Assembly (NCBI GenBank): GCA_903929355.1
Contig: CAIYUN010000062.1
Coordinates: forward strand, 1-64,000
Reading direction: 5' to 3'
DNA length: 64,000 bases
DNA from: an uncultured Opitutaceae bacterium
Lineage (GTDB): Bacteria; Verrucomicrobiota; Verrucomicrobiia; Opitutales; Opitutaceae
In this document: piece by piece, positions 45,601-53,848 of the stretch
Layout of the letters: each line of letters opens with the position of its first letter
Position numbering within the stretch: the stretch's first letter is position 1
Translations under genes and position numbers: made by a program
Notes under the pieces: model-generated
Database searches by the model: none
The model's input: the letters and a program-made list of their open reading frames with translations, nothing else
Told to the model about the DNA's origin: nothing

Positions 45601-46043
45601 ATTTCTGGTTGGGTGAAGCGTGCGCGGCCGCTGGCGACCGTGTCGCCGCCCGCTCCCACTGGCTGGTCGCCGCCACCTTCAAGGGCGATTTCCAGGAGAT
45701 GAGTGTCCGTGCGTATTCCGAGCTGACTTATAATTCCGCGCTGGCGATGAAACGACTCGGCCGTGCCGCCGCCGCGAAAAAACTGCTGGAGGCCCTGCGG
45801 ATGCACGCCCGGCGACTCGCGCCCGCACCGGCGAAGCTCGACTACTTTGCGACTTCGCTGCCGACCATGCTGCTGTTCGACGACGACCTGCCGGCGCGCC
45901 AGACAACCCTGGCGTGTTTTCTCGAGGCGCAGGCCCGGCTCGGCCTTGGGCAGCAGGCCGCTGCCACCCGACTCCTCCGCGCGGTCCTGGCCCGCGACCC
46001 GGCCCACGCGGGCGCGGCGGATCTGCTGGCCGGAGGTTCCTAA
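42603..46043 (+). CDS. DUF5107 and TPR-repeat protein
   Basis: The 1146-residue protein has an N-terminal DUF5107 domain (about 15-420; F-L-E-K-R-V-Y-Q-G-S-S-G-R-V-Y-P-L-P, L-P-Q-L-G-G-R-I-H-R-V-L-D-K-T, G-G-I-E-F-N-W-P-Q-H-H and the W-G-N-H-E-F-G motif) and about 12 TPR-like units (about 500-1140). No signal peptide is seen, so it is probably cytoplasmic. DUF5107 is a galactose-mutarotase-like beta-sandwich that often accompanies glycosidases. Two AT-rich or periodic heptamer repeats are translated in frame: K-S-K-I-P-I-P-K-S-K-I (43381-43412) and P-Q-S-A-V-R-N-P-H-S (44411-44438). It starts 20 bp after GH35 and overlaps araH tail to tail by 4 bp. Likely a sugar-binding or enzyme partner. 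Confidence 0.85.
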   Translation: MSSVSVRREAVVLPTYEPHAPDRNPMFLEKRVYQGSSGRVYPLPFCDRIAEKAVPRVWDAIFIENQYLLVMILPQLGGRIHRVLDKTNHYDLVYYQRVIKSALVGLAGPWISGGIEFNWPQHHRPSTFMPADVHIEEHSDGSATVWLSEHDPMCRMKGMHGVCLHPGRAILELKARVYNRTSDPQTFLWWVNAAIRVHEGYQSFFPPDTTYVADHAKRAMSTFPLCTGRYYGVDYAARARSGVPPAERPRQYVPSDGLEKSKIPIPKSKIAACAANDLSWYANIPVPTSYMAMGTSGDFFGGYDHQAQAGLVHFADHHIAPGKKQWTWGNHEFGYAWDRNLTDADEHGEHAPYIELMAGVFTDNQPDFSWLQPGETKAWSQYWYPIQKIGPAHQANLTAAVSLVVGAEGRRMEARVGVAVTSPHVGAVVTLFARNEPLATFPRNLSPSSPLVETVALPRGTHATDLTLAVTNAEGRELIRYTPVAPTPPTQAELSRQSATEPPAPAAVAGNDELYLTGLHLEQYRHATRAPEDYWREGLRRDPGDSRCHLALGRWHVRRGEFDAAETHLRASLARLTHRNPNPADGEAYYQLGLCLRQQALFTPQSAVRNPHSESAYAAFAKAAWNQAWQAAGFHALAEIDCTRHDWTTALNHLDRALRLSTDNLRARNLKVMVLRQLNRETEAAALLADTLALDPLDWWARDLDGRSLDCRTQTRLDLALDYVRAGFHARALALLAVAGAEADPGTTPLLSYYRAWLCQLMADIALVPIHLAAAAKASPAYCFPARVEEIAILEFAIAANPRDARAPYYLGNLLYDRRRHREAIKWWERSARLDPKYSVVWRNLGIGYFNVLKQPAKARAAYERARRANPADARLVYERDQLWKRLGVAPARRLRELERHRGLVAARDDLSVELCALFNQTGRPCDALAILNTRKFQPWEGGEGGPLAQHTRALLLLGQAALAHVAGVAEAITHFEAALSAPENLGEGRHLLANQSDIHFWLGEACAAAGDRVAARSHWLVAATFKGDFQEMSVRAYSELTYNSALAMKRLGRAAAAKKLLEALRMHARRLAPAPAKLDYFATSLPTMLLFDDDLPARQTTLACFLEAQARLGLGQQAAATRLLRAVLARDPAHAGAADLLAGGS
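43381..43412 (+). repeat. Heptanucleotide tandem repeat (AATCCAA) inside the DUF5107 gene
   Basis: Four and a half 7-bp units (AATCCAA, AATCCCA, ATTCCAA, AATCCAA) lie in the coding sequence. They are the complement of the repeat in the GT41 gene at 32670-32704. Confidence 0.9.
44411..44438 (+). repeat. Heptanucleotide tandem repeat (TCCGCAG) inside the DUF5107 gene
   Basis: Four 7-bp units (TCCGCAG twice, TCCGCAA, TCCGCAC) are followed by a degenerate unit and one more TCCGC. They encode a loop between TPR units. Confidence 0.85.
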
Positions 46044-47041
46044 CGGCCGGTGCCGCGCTGTTTCAGCCGGTCCACGCTCACTGCGGCGAGCAGGATGAGG
46101 CCGCGCGCGACATACTGCCAGAATGAGTCCACATTGGAGAGGTTCATGGCGTTCTGCACGGTGCCCATGATGAGGACACCGGCGACGACATGGCTCATTT
46201 TGCCGACCCCGCCGGTGAGCGACACGCCGCCGAGCACGCAGGCGGAGATGACCTCCAATTCCAACCCCTCCGAGGTCTTGGGCTGGCCACTGGTCAACTG
46301 CGAGCAGAGCACGATGCCGGCCGCCGCGGCGACCAGACCTTGCAGCGAGAAGATCATGATTTTCAGGCGATCGATGGAAATGCCCGCGAGTCGCGCGGCC
46401 TCCGCGTTGCCGCCGAGGGCCAGGGTGTTGCGGCCAAAGGTGGTCCGCGAAATGAGAAAACCAAACAACCCAAAGCACGCCAGGCACACGAGCACCGGGG
46501 TGGTGATGTTGAGATATTCAGGCTGGTGGGAAAACGGATTGGTGCCGGCCGGGATGGCGATCACCACCTTGTTGCCGAGCACAAAGAACCCCTCGTTGAC
46601 GATCCCCACGGACTTACCGCCCGAAACGATATAGCCCAACCCGCGCACGATCTGCATGGTCGCGAGCGTCGCGATGAGCGCGTTGATGCCGGCCTTGGCG
46701 ATCAGCAGGCCGTTGACGAGCCCGACGAGCAGCCCGAGACCGAGCCCGGCGGCGATGCCGAGGGTGATGCTTCCGGTCCGGTTTATGACCAAGGCGGTCA
46801 CGACCCCCGCGCAGGCCACGACGGAACCCACCGAGAGGTCAAACGCCCCGGAGGCGAGACAGAACAGCATCGTGCAGGCGATGGTGCCGGTGGTGGCAAC
46901 CGACAACAGCAGGCCTTCCATGTTTTTCGCGCTCAGGAAGTGGTCCACTCGCAATGAGCAGAGAATGAACAGGACGGCGAAAACGAGCAGCATGCCGGCG
47001 CTGTCCCAAAAGACACGAAACTTGGAGACGTTTTTGTCCAT
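46040..47041 (-). CDS. araH: L-arabinose ABC transporter permease AraH
   Basis: The 333-residue membrane protein has about eight to ten hydrophobic helices and the sugar-ABC permease signature. Wording is close to E. coli AraH throughout: G-M-L-L-V-F-A-V-L-F-I, M-L-F-C-L-A-S-G-A-F-D-L-S-V, T-L-A-T-M-Q-I-V-R-G-L, F-G-R-N-T-L-A-L-G-G-N-A-E-A-A-R-L-A-G and Q-Y-V-A-R-G-L-I-L-L-A-A-V. It forms the membrane channel for AraG. The start at 47041 leaves 5 bp after the araG stop; an ATG at 47071 would overlap araG. It is the last gene of araFGH and converges with the DUF5107 gene. Confidence 0.95.
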   Translation of the reverse strand: MDKNVSKFRVFWDSAGMLLVFAVLFILCSLRVDHFLSAKNMEGLLLSVATTGTIACTMLFCLASGAFDLSVGSVVACAGVVTALVINRTGSITLGIAAGLGLGLLVGLVNGLLIAKAGINALIATLATMQIVRGLGYIVSGGKSVGIVNEGFFVLGNKVVIAIPAGTNPFSHQPEYLNITTPVLVCLACFGLFGFLISRTTFGRNTLALGGNAEAARLAGISIDRLKIMIFSLQGLVAAAAGIVLCSQLTSGQPKTSEGLELEVISACVLGGVSLTGGVGKMSHVVAGVLIMGTVQNAMNLSNVDSFWQYVARGLILLAAVSVDRLKQRGTGR

Positions 47042-47046
47042 AAAGT

Positions 47047-48540
47047 TCAGCCGGAAACCGGCAGCGCGCATTTGAGCACCGCGGACTCGCCCGCCTCGCC
47101 GCGCGCGAGCGCGCCGGACAGCGCGCCCCCGCGCATCACCAGGATGCGGTCGGCCAGGCCCAGCACCTCGGGCAATTCGCTGGAGACAAACAGCACGCCG
47201 ACCCCCCGGGCCGCGAGCTGCTGGATGATGGCGTAAATCTCGCTCTTGGCGCCGACATCGATGCCGCGGGTCGGCTCGTCGAGCAGGATGACCTTCACGT
47301 TCTCCGAGAGCCACCGGGCGAGGATGACCTTCTGCTGGTTCCCGCCGGAAAGATAGACGATCTGGGTGGCGGCGGACGGGGTCTTGATCGAGAGCGAGGC
47401 GATGTGGCTGGCGGCGTTGGCCCGCTCCCACCCGCGGTCGAGCACGAAGCCGGCCGTGGCATGATGGCGGCGGGCGGAGATGTTGATGTTCTCCGCGACC
47501 GAGCGGACGGGCACAATGCCGTCGCGCTTGCGGTCCTCGGGGCAAAGCACGAGGCCCGCCTCGATCGAGCCGCGCGGCCCGGCGGCGGGGAGCGGGCGGC
47601 CCTCGATACGGACCTGGCCGCCGGTGCGGCGCTCCGCCCCGTAGATGAGGCGGAGCAGTTCGCTGCGACCCGCACCCACCAGCCCGAACATTCCGACAAT
47701 CTCGCCTTTCGCCACGCTGAAACTCGCCGGCGCGGTGAGGCCGGGACCGGTGACCGCCTCGACCTCCAGCGCCGGCCCGCCGTGCGGGCGCGGGGTGTAG
47801 TTGAACACATTCTTGAGGTCGCGGCCGACCATCGAGCGGATGACATCGTCCACCGTCAATCCGGCCATGCCATCGAAGGTTTTGATGTGCCGGCCGTCGC
47901 GCAGCACGGTGACGGCGTCGCACAGCGCGAAGACCTCGTCCATGCGGTGCGTGACATAGAGGATGACATGCCCGCGCGCCCGCAGGTCGCGGATGATGGT
48001 GAAAAGGCGGTCCACCTCGCGGGAGGACAGGCTGCTGGTCGGCTCGTCAAAGGCGATCACCCGCGCCCCGCGGGTGAGCGCCTTTGCGATTTCAATCAAC
48101 TGGCGCTGGGCGATGGGGAGGTAGCTGACCTTGGTGTCCGGATCAATGTCCTCCCCGATCCAGGCGAGCTGCCGGCGGGCATCCTCCCGGAGCTGGCGGC
48201 CCTTGATGACGCCGCCGCGGGCGGGCAGGTGGCCGAGGTAAAGATTTTCCGCCACGGTCATCTCGGGGACAAGAAACAACTCCTGGTAGATGACGGCGAC
48301 CCCGGCGGCGATGGCGGCGGCGGTCGAGGGGAAAACGTGGCGTTGGCCGTCGATCTCCAGCGAACCCGCCGTGGGCGAATAGGCGCCGGAGAGAATTTTA
48401 AGGAGCGTGGACTTGCCCGCGCCGTTTTCGCCCATGAGGGCGTGCACCTGGCCGCCCTCCGCGGTGAAGGAAACCCCGTCGAGCGCGCGCACGCCGGGAA
48501 ACTCCTTGACGACAGAATCGAAGGCGAGGCGGGTGGGCAC
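47047..48540 (-). CDS. araG: L-arabinose ABC transporter ATP-binding protein AraG
   Basis: The 497-residue protein has two ABC domains. Domain 1 shows Walker A G-E-N-G-A-G-K-S-T, signature-region L-P-I-A-Q-R-Q-L-I-E-I-A-K-A-L and Walker B V-I-A-F-D-E-P-T; domain 2 has a degenerate Walker A (G-L-V-G-A-G-R-S-E), L-S-G-G-N-Q-Q-K and L-L-D-E-P-T-R-G-I-D, as usual in sugar importers of this family. Length is near E. coli AraG. The start is the GTG at 48540, where homology begins and 14 bp follow the araF stop; no ATG is nearby. It powers uptake through AraH. Confidence 0.94.
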   Translation of the reverse strand: MPTRLAFDSVVKEFPGVRALDGVSFTAEGGQVHALMGENGAGKSTLLKILSGAYSPTAGSLEIDGQRHVFPSTAAAIAAGVAVIYQELFLVPEMTVAENLYLGHLPARGGVIKGRQLREDARRQLAWIGEDIDPDTKVSYLPIAQRQLIEIAKALTRGARVIAFDEPTSSLSSREVDRLFTIIRDLRARGHVILYVTHRMDEVFALCDAVTVLRDGRHIKTFDGMAGLTVDDVIRSMVGRDLKNVFNYTPRPHGGPALEVEAVTGPGLTAPASFSVAKGEIVGMFGLVGAGRSELLRLIYGAERRTGGQVRIEGRPLPAAGPRGSIEAGLVLCPEDRKRDGIVPVRSVAENINISARRHHATAGFVLDRGWERANAASHIASLSIKTPSAATQIVYLSGGNQQKVILARWLSENVKVILLDEPTRGIDVGAKSEIYAIIQQLAARGVGVLFVSSELPEVLGLADRILVMRGGALSGALARGEAGESAVLKCALPVSG

Positions 48541-48554
48541 GGTGGCGGGCGGGA

Positions 48555-49583
48555 TCAGCGGATGCCCTGGTCCTTGAGCACCTGCATGAAATTGGAACGG
48601 TTGATGATCATGCCCGTTGTCCGGGTGTCGAGCGGCGGCTCCTTGTTGTCCTTGACCCACTCGAAGAGCATCTTCGCGGTGTTGTAGCCGTGGTCCTTCG
48701 CCGAATTCAGGTTGGAGGCGAAGAACCCGGTCGGGCTCGACTTACTCAGCTCGTCGATGCAGTCCGTGCCGTTGATGCCGACGCCAATGACGTCGGTGGC
48801 CGCGAAACCGCGGCCCTCGGTGGAGCGCACCGCGCCGAGGACGGCCGAATCGTTCATGCCACAGATGAGCCAGTGCTTCACCTCCGGGTGTTGGACCAGC
48901 AGGATGTTGACGGCATCCCGGGCGCCGGGGATGTCGCTGGTTTTCTGGGGAGCCTTGAAGATCTTGTCGGCGGGAAAACCGGCGGTGGTGAGCGCCTCGA
49001 TGGCGCCCTCCGTCCGTTCCTTGGCGGTATCGAGCTCCTCAAAGGTGACGGCACAGACCCCCGTCTCGGCAACTGGCCAGTTGCGCGCCTTCATTTCGGC
49101 GTTCAGCGCGTTGCCCACGTTGGCGCCGACCTTGCGCGCGGACAGTCCGAGGTAATGGACGTTCGCCATCGGCTGGCCGTCGGAGCCGACGAAGCGGTCG
49201 TCCACCGCGATCAGCTTGAGGTTGTGCTCGGCCGCAGACTTGGCGATGGCGGGACCGAGCTTCACGTCGGGGGTGCAGATGACAAACCCCTGGGCGCCGC
49301 CGGCGGCGAGGTTGTTGATGGCCGACAGGGTTTTCTCGCCATCGGTCGCACCAATTTTCACCAGGTCAAAACCGAGATCGGCCGCGGCTTGGTCGGCGAA
49401 TTTCCACTCCAGTTGGAACCAGGGTTCCTCCGGCTGCTTGACGATGAAGCCGAGCTTGATTTTCGTGCCGGAGGCTGCGGCCGCGGCCGGAGCCGCGGCA
49501 TCGGGGCTGCTTTTGGCGCAGCCGGTGAGGAAGACGCCGAGGGTCGCGGCGATGACGAACGGGCGGAACAGGGAGGGTTTCAT
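48555..49583 (-). CDS. araF: L-arabinose-binding protein AraF, lipoprotein form
   Basis: The 342-residue protein is a periplasmic-binding-protein type I fold: K-L-G-F-I-V-K-Q-P-E-E-P-W-F-Q-L-E-W, A-V-D-D-R-F, V-T-F-E-E-L-D-T-A-K-E-R-T, W-L-I-C-G-M-N-D and G-V-G-I-N-G-T-D. These match the arabinose-binding residues region of AraF. Unlike E. coli AraF it carries a lipobox L-T-G-C (Cys22) and an Ala-rich linker, so it should be membrane-anchored. It is first in the araFGH operon and likely the most expressed. A 54-bp palindromic element lies about 107 bp upstream. Confidence 0.94.
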   Translation of the reverse strand: MKPSLFRPFVIAATLGVFLTGCAKSSPDAAAPAAAAASGTKIKLGFIVKQPEEPWFQLEWKFADQAAADLGFDLVKIGATDGEKTLSAINNLAAGGAQGFVICTPDVKLGPAIAKSAAEHNLKLIAVDDRFVGSDGQPMANVHYLGLSARKVGANVGNALNAEMKARNWPVAETGVCAVTFEELDTAKERTEGAIEALTTAGFPADKIFKAPQKTSDIPGARDAVNILLVQHPEVKHWLICGMNDSAVLGAVRSTEGRGFAATDVIGVGINGTDCIDELSKSSPTGFFASNLNSAKDHGYNTAKMLFEWVKDNKEPPLDTRTTGMIINRSNFMQVLKDQGIR

Positions 49584-49689
49584 GGGAAGAAATCAGGGGA
49601 AGGGTGATAATTCAACGCGCTCCGCGCCCCCGCCGCAATACATTCCTGAGGAAGGCGAGGGTGTAGTTGTGGGGCTTGCGACTTTCAAT

Positions 49690-49743
49690 GGTAGGGACGG
49701 CTCTCCGAGCCGTCCGCGAACGCCACGGAGTAGCGTCGCTACC
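49690..49743 (+). repeat. 54-bp palindromic element upstream of araF, copy 1
   Basis: It begins GGTAGGGACGGCTCTCCGAG and ends GTCGCTACC. Outer ends pair (9 of 10 bp) and an inner 9-bp stem (GGACGGCTC with GAGCCGTCC) overlaps the left outer arm. It is almost identical to 55549-55602. It sits 107 bp before araF and 87 bp before the divergent nitroreductase gene. Confidence 0.9.
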
Positions 49744-49829
49744 CGAATACACACCATGCGCCACCACCACCGGTGCCCGACACTTGCATTCCGCCGCCGG
49801 TCGTGCAGCTTCCCGGCTCCTCCTTCCTC

Positions 49830-51561
<1,732 letters not shown>

Positions 51562-51586
51562 GTACAAGCGGTGAAACCTGTTTGTA

Positions 51587-51639
51587 GGCGGGGTGCCCTC
51601 ACCCCGCTTGGCGGTGGTGCGGGGTGGGGGCACCCCGCC
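51587..51639. terminator. Long inverted repeat between convergent genes, probable terminator
   Basis: A 21-bp GC-rich arm (51587-51607) pairs with 51619-51639 with one mismatch around an 11-nt loop. It lies between the stops of the OYE gene and the convergent pseudouridine synthase gene. No T-run follows, so it could also be a REP-type element. Confidence 0.6.
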
Positions 51640-51661
51640 GGCATTTTAGGCGAATCGCAGC

Positions 51662-52354
51662 TCAACGGAACACCGCCGCGCGTTCCGCCTTCGTCAGCTC
51701 CCGCCATTCACCTGATGCGAGCCCCAAGGCGGCCAGCGTGAGCGCGCCAATGCGGACGCGAATCAGCCGCAGGGTGGGGTGCCCGACTGCGGCGGTCATC
51801 CGCCGCACCTGGCGGTTTTTTCCCTCGGTCAGCTCCAGCGCGATCCAGCAATCGGCGACGCTCTTCCGAAATCGCACTGGGGGAACCCGGGGCGGAACCT
51901 CCGGCGTCGGCTCGAGCCGGCGCACAACACAGGGGCGCGCAATCCCCGGGCCCAGCTTTCCGCCGCGTGCCAGCGTCTGGAGGGCGGCTGGATCGGGAAT
52001 CCGCTCCACCTGCACCCAGTATTCCCGCTGGTGGGCGTGCCGTGGGTCGAGCAGTTGGGTGTTCAGGCCCGCCTCGTCGCTTAACAGCAGCAATCCCTCC
52101 GAGTCCGCATCGAGCCGGCCCAGCGGATACACGCCCTTGGGCAGACCGCAGCTCGCCAGCGTCCGCCACACCGAGCCGGGCTCGGGGGTGAACTGCGAGA
52201 GCACGCCATAGGGATTGTTGAGCGCGAGGAGCAAGCGGGTATAAAGGCTGAAAGACTGAAGGGCTGAAAGGCTGAAGCGGCGTAAAGCCAAATTCGGCAG
52301 TCGGATTTGACCACGGTTCACACGGATATTCACGGATACAGAATAATAATTCAC
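51662..52354 (-). CDS. rluE: RluE-like 23S rRNA pseudouridine synthase, start uncertain
   Basis: The recognisable part (L-L-L-A-L-N-N-P-Y-G-V-L-S-Q-F-T onward) is a short RsuA/RluE-family pseudouridine synthase without an S4 domain. It has the catalytic motif G-R-L-D-A-D-S-E-G-L-L-L-L-S with the active Asp, and G-K-N-R-Q-V-R-R-M. RluE modifies U2457 of 23S rRNA in E. coli. The first ~40 residues from the ATG at 52354 come from repeat DNA (octamer repeat at 52245-52276 and CACGGATA units at 52308-52341) and have no family similarity. A TTG nearer the domain, or a lost start, is possible, so the N-terminus is uncertain. Product length (230 with, ~190 without the extension) fits the family. Confidence 0.82.
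   Translation of the reverse strand: MNYYSVSVNIRVNRGQIRLPNLALRRFSLSALQSFSLYTRLLLALNNPYGVLSQFTPEPGSVWRTLASCGLPKGVYPLGRLDADSEGLLLLSDEAGLNTQLLDPRHAHQREYWVQVERIPDPAALQTLARGGKLGPGIARPCVVRRLEPTPEVPPRVPPVRFRKSVADCWIALELTEGKNRQVRRMTAAVGHPTLRLIRVRIGALTLAALGLASGEWRELTKAERAAVFR
52245..52276 (+). repeat. Octanucleotide tandem repeat (AGGCTGAA) at the start of the rluE-like gene
   Basis: Four 8-bp units (AGGCTGAA, AGACTGAA, GGGCTGAA, AGGCTGAA) stand in tandem. On the minus strand they are read through as residues F-S-L-S-A-L-Q-S-F-S-L of the predicted N-terminus. Confidence 0.9.
52308..52341 (+). repeat. CACGGAT-type periodic repeat
   Basis: Units CACGG, CACACGGATAT and CACGGATACAG follow each other with roughly 10-11 bp spacing. 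They overlap the region upstream of the rluE-like domain. The same unit type occurs at 3838-3863 and 58424-58460. A 19-bp motif next to it (AAATTCGGCAG-T-CGGATTT, 52290-52308) recurs in reverse orientation at about 57471-57489 with one difference. Confidence 0.65.
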
Positions 52355-52394
52355 TGTCCCGCAGCCTCATCGCGCTCGACTTCTTATCGTCCTT

Positions 52395-52440
52395 TTCAAC
52401 CCTTAAACCCTTCAACCCTTCAACCCCTCAACCCTTCAAC
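52395..52440 (+). repeat. Octanucleotide tandem repeat (TTCAACCC) before a start codon
   Basis: Nearly six 8-bp units (TTCAACCC, TTAAACCC, TTCAACCC, TTCAACCC, CTCAACCC, TTCAAC) end 10 bp before the ATG of the quinone oxidoreductase gene. The leader is therefore almost purely repeat DNA, with no Shine-Dalgarno sequence. Confidence 0.92.
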
Positions 52441-52450
52441 TTTCCGCCCC

Positions 52451-53443
52451 ATGCGCGCCGTCCAACTTTCCGCTGTCAACCAACTTGTCCTGGCCGACGC
52501 GCCGGCCCCGGCGCCCGCCGCTGGCGAGGTGGTCGTGAGCCTCCGCGCCGCCGCGCTCAACCATCGCGATGTGTGGATTAAGCTCGGGCAGTATGCCGGC
52601 CTCAAGTTTCCCTGCATCCCCGGTTCCGACGGGGCCGGCGTGGTTTCCGCCGTGGCCGCCGGGGTGGACCCGGCCTGGATCGGGCGCGAGGTGATCATCA
52701 ACGCCAGTTTCGGCTGGGGTGACGACGAACGGACGCAGGGTGGCGGGTTCAGCATTCTCGGCCTGCCGCGCGACGGCACGCTGGCGGAGCAAATAGCCGT
52801 TCCCGTCACGCAGCTCGCCGCCAAGCCCGCGCATCTCTCCTGGGTGGAGGCGGCGGCGCTGCCGCTCGCGGGGCTGACAGCGTGGCGCGCGCTGTTCAGC
52901 CGCGCCCGGCTCCAGCCGGGCGAGCGTGTCCTGCTGAGCGGCATCGGTGGCGGGGTGGCGTTGTTCGCGCTCCAGTTCGCGTTGGCGCACGGGGCGGAGG
53001 TGTGGGTCACCTCGGGATCGACGGACAAGATCGCCCGGGCGGTCGCGATGGGCGCGCGGGGTGGCTTCAACTATGCTACGCCCGGCTGGGCGGTGGCCGC
53101 CGCGGCCGCACCGGGCTTGTTTGCCGTGGTGTTGGACAGCGCGGGCGGCGACGGGTTTGAGAGCCTGCTTGATCTCACCGCCCCGGGTGGCCGGGTGGTG
53201 TTTTTCGGCGCGACGCGGGGCAACCCCCCGGTGTTGCCGATGCGGAAGGTCTTCTGGCGTCAGCTCTCCCTGCTCGGCACGACGATGGGCAGCCCGACCG
53301 ACTGGGCGGCGATGACGGAGTTCGTCTCCCGCCACCGCCTCACGCCGGTTGTCAGTGATGTTTTCCCGCTCGCCCGCGCCGCCGAGGCCTTCGCCCTGAT
53401 GGAATGGGGCGGACAGTTCGGGAAGATCGTGGTGGAAATCTGA
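52451..53443 (+). CDS. Zinc-independent quinone oxidoreductase / MDR-family alcohol dehydrogenase
   Basis: The 330-residue medium-chain dehydrogenase/reductase has the N-terminal GroES-like domain (A-A-L-N-H-R-D, G-S-D-G-A-G-V-V) and the Rossmann domain (V-L-L-S-G-I-G-G-G-V-A-L-F-A-L-Q and V-V-F-F-G-A-T-R-G). The usual zinc-binding Cys/His set of alcohol dehydrogenases is absent, pointing to a quinone-oxidoreductase-type member. It uses NADPH; substrate unknown. The ATG directly follows the octamer repeat. Confidence 0.9.
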   Translation: MRAVQLSAVNQLVLADAPAPAPAAGEVVVSLRAAALNHRDVWIKLGQYAGLKFPCIPGSDGAGVVSAVAAGVDPAWIGREVIINASFGWGDDERTQGGGFSILGLPRDGTLAEQIAVPVTQLAAKPAHLSWVEAAALPLAGLTAWRALFSRARLQPGERVLLSGIGGGVALFALQFALAHGAEVWVTSGSTDKIARAVAMGARGGFNYATPGWAVAAAAAPGLFAVVLDSAGGDGFESLLDLTAPGGRVVFFGATRGNPPVLPMRKVFWRQLSLLGTTMGSPTDWAAMTEFVSRHRLTPVVSDVFPLARAAEAFALMEWGGQFGKIVVEI

Positions 53444-53566
53444 TCCGGTCTAAAAACCTCAGCAGATCGACCTGGAGCAGCATAGAGAGCGATCCAGAGG
53501 TCACGGAACAGGATTGGAGATTTTTATACTAAGAACAGCGAAAGAAACCAGAGGACACGAGGCCTG

Positions 53567-53675
53567 AAGGAGAATTTAGCGCAAAGCCGCTGAGATGCAG
53601 AGGCGCGAAGCCCAATCTTATCCTCTGCGCCTTGGCACCTTTGCGGCTTTGCGTTGATGGATTGCCCGGCGGTTT
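53567..53675 (+). repeat. ~100-bp imperfect palindromic repeat, copy 3
   Basis: Contains TTTAGCGCAAAGCCGCTGAG, GCAGAGGCGCGAAGCCCAAT, CTCTGCGCCTTGGCACCTTT and GCGTTGATGGATTGCCCGGC. It is the most diverged of the three copies but keeps the AAGCCCAAT spacer and the GATGGATTG flank. It lies within the 405-bp gap before araB, in which I see no other feature or gene. Confidence 0.85.
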
Positions 53676-53848
53676 GTCACAGACGACGGACCGGAGGTTT
53701 TTACACGAAGGCCGGGAAGACCGCAAAGGCGGAAACAGAGCGCGCAGATTGAATCAGCAAGAAACTGAGATGCTCGTGTGATCCCATGGGCGAAGTCGAA
53801 CAAAACCGCATTGCCAACGCCCCCTTTGCCGGGGAACACTCCCAGCCC

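Noticed and set aside
53529-53726. Small minus-strand reading frame of 65 codons
   Set aside because: It consists of the third palindromic repeat copy; such frames appear in repeat DNA without coding evidence.
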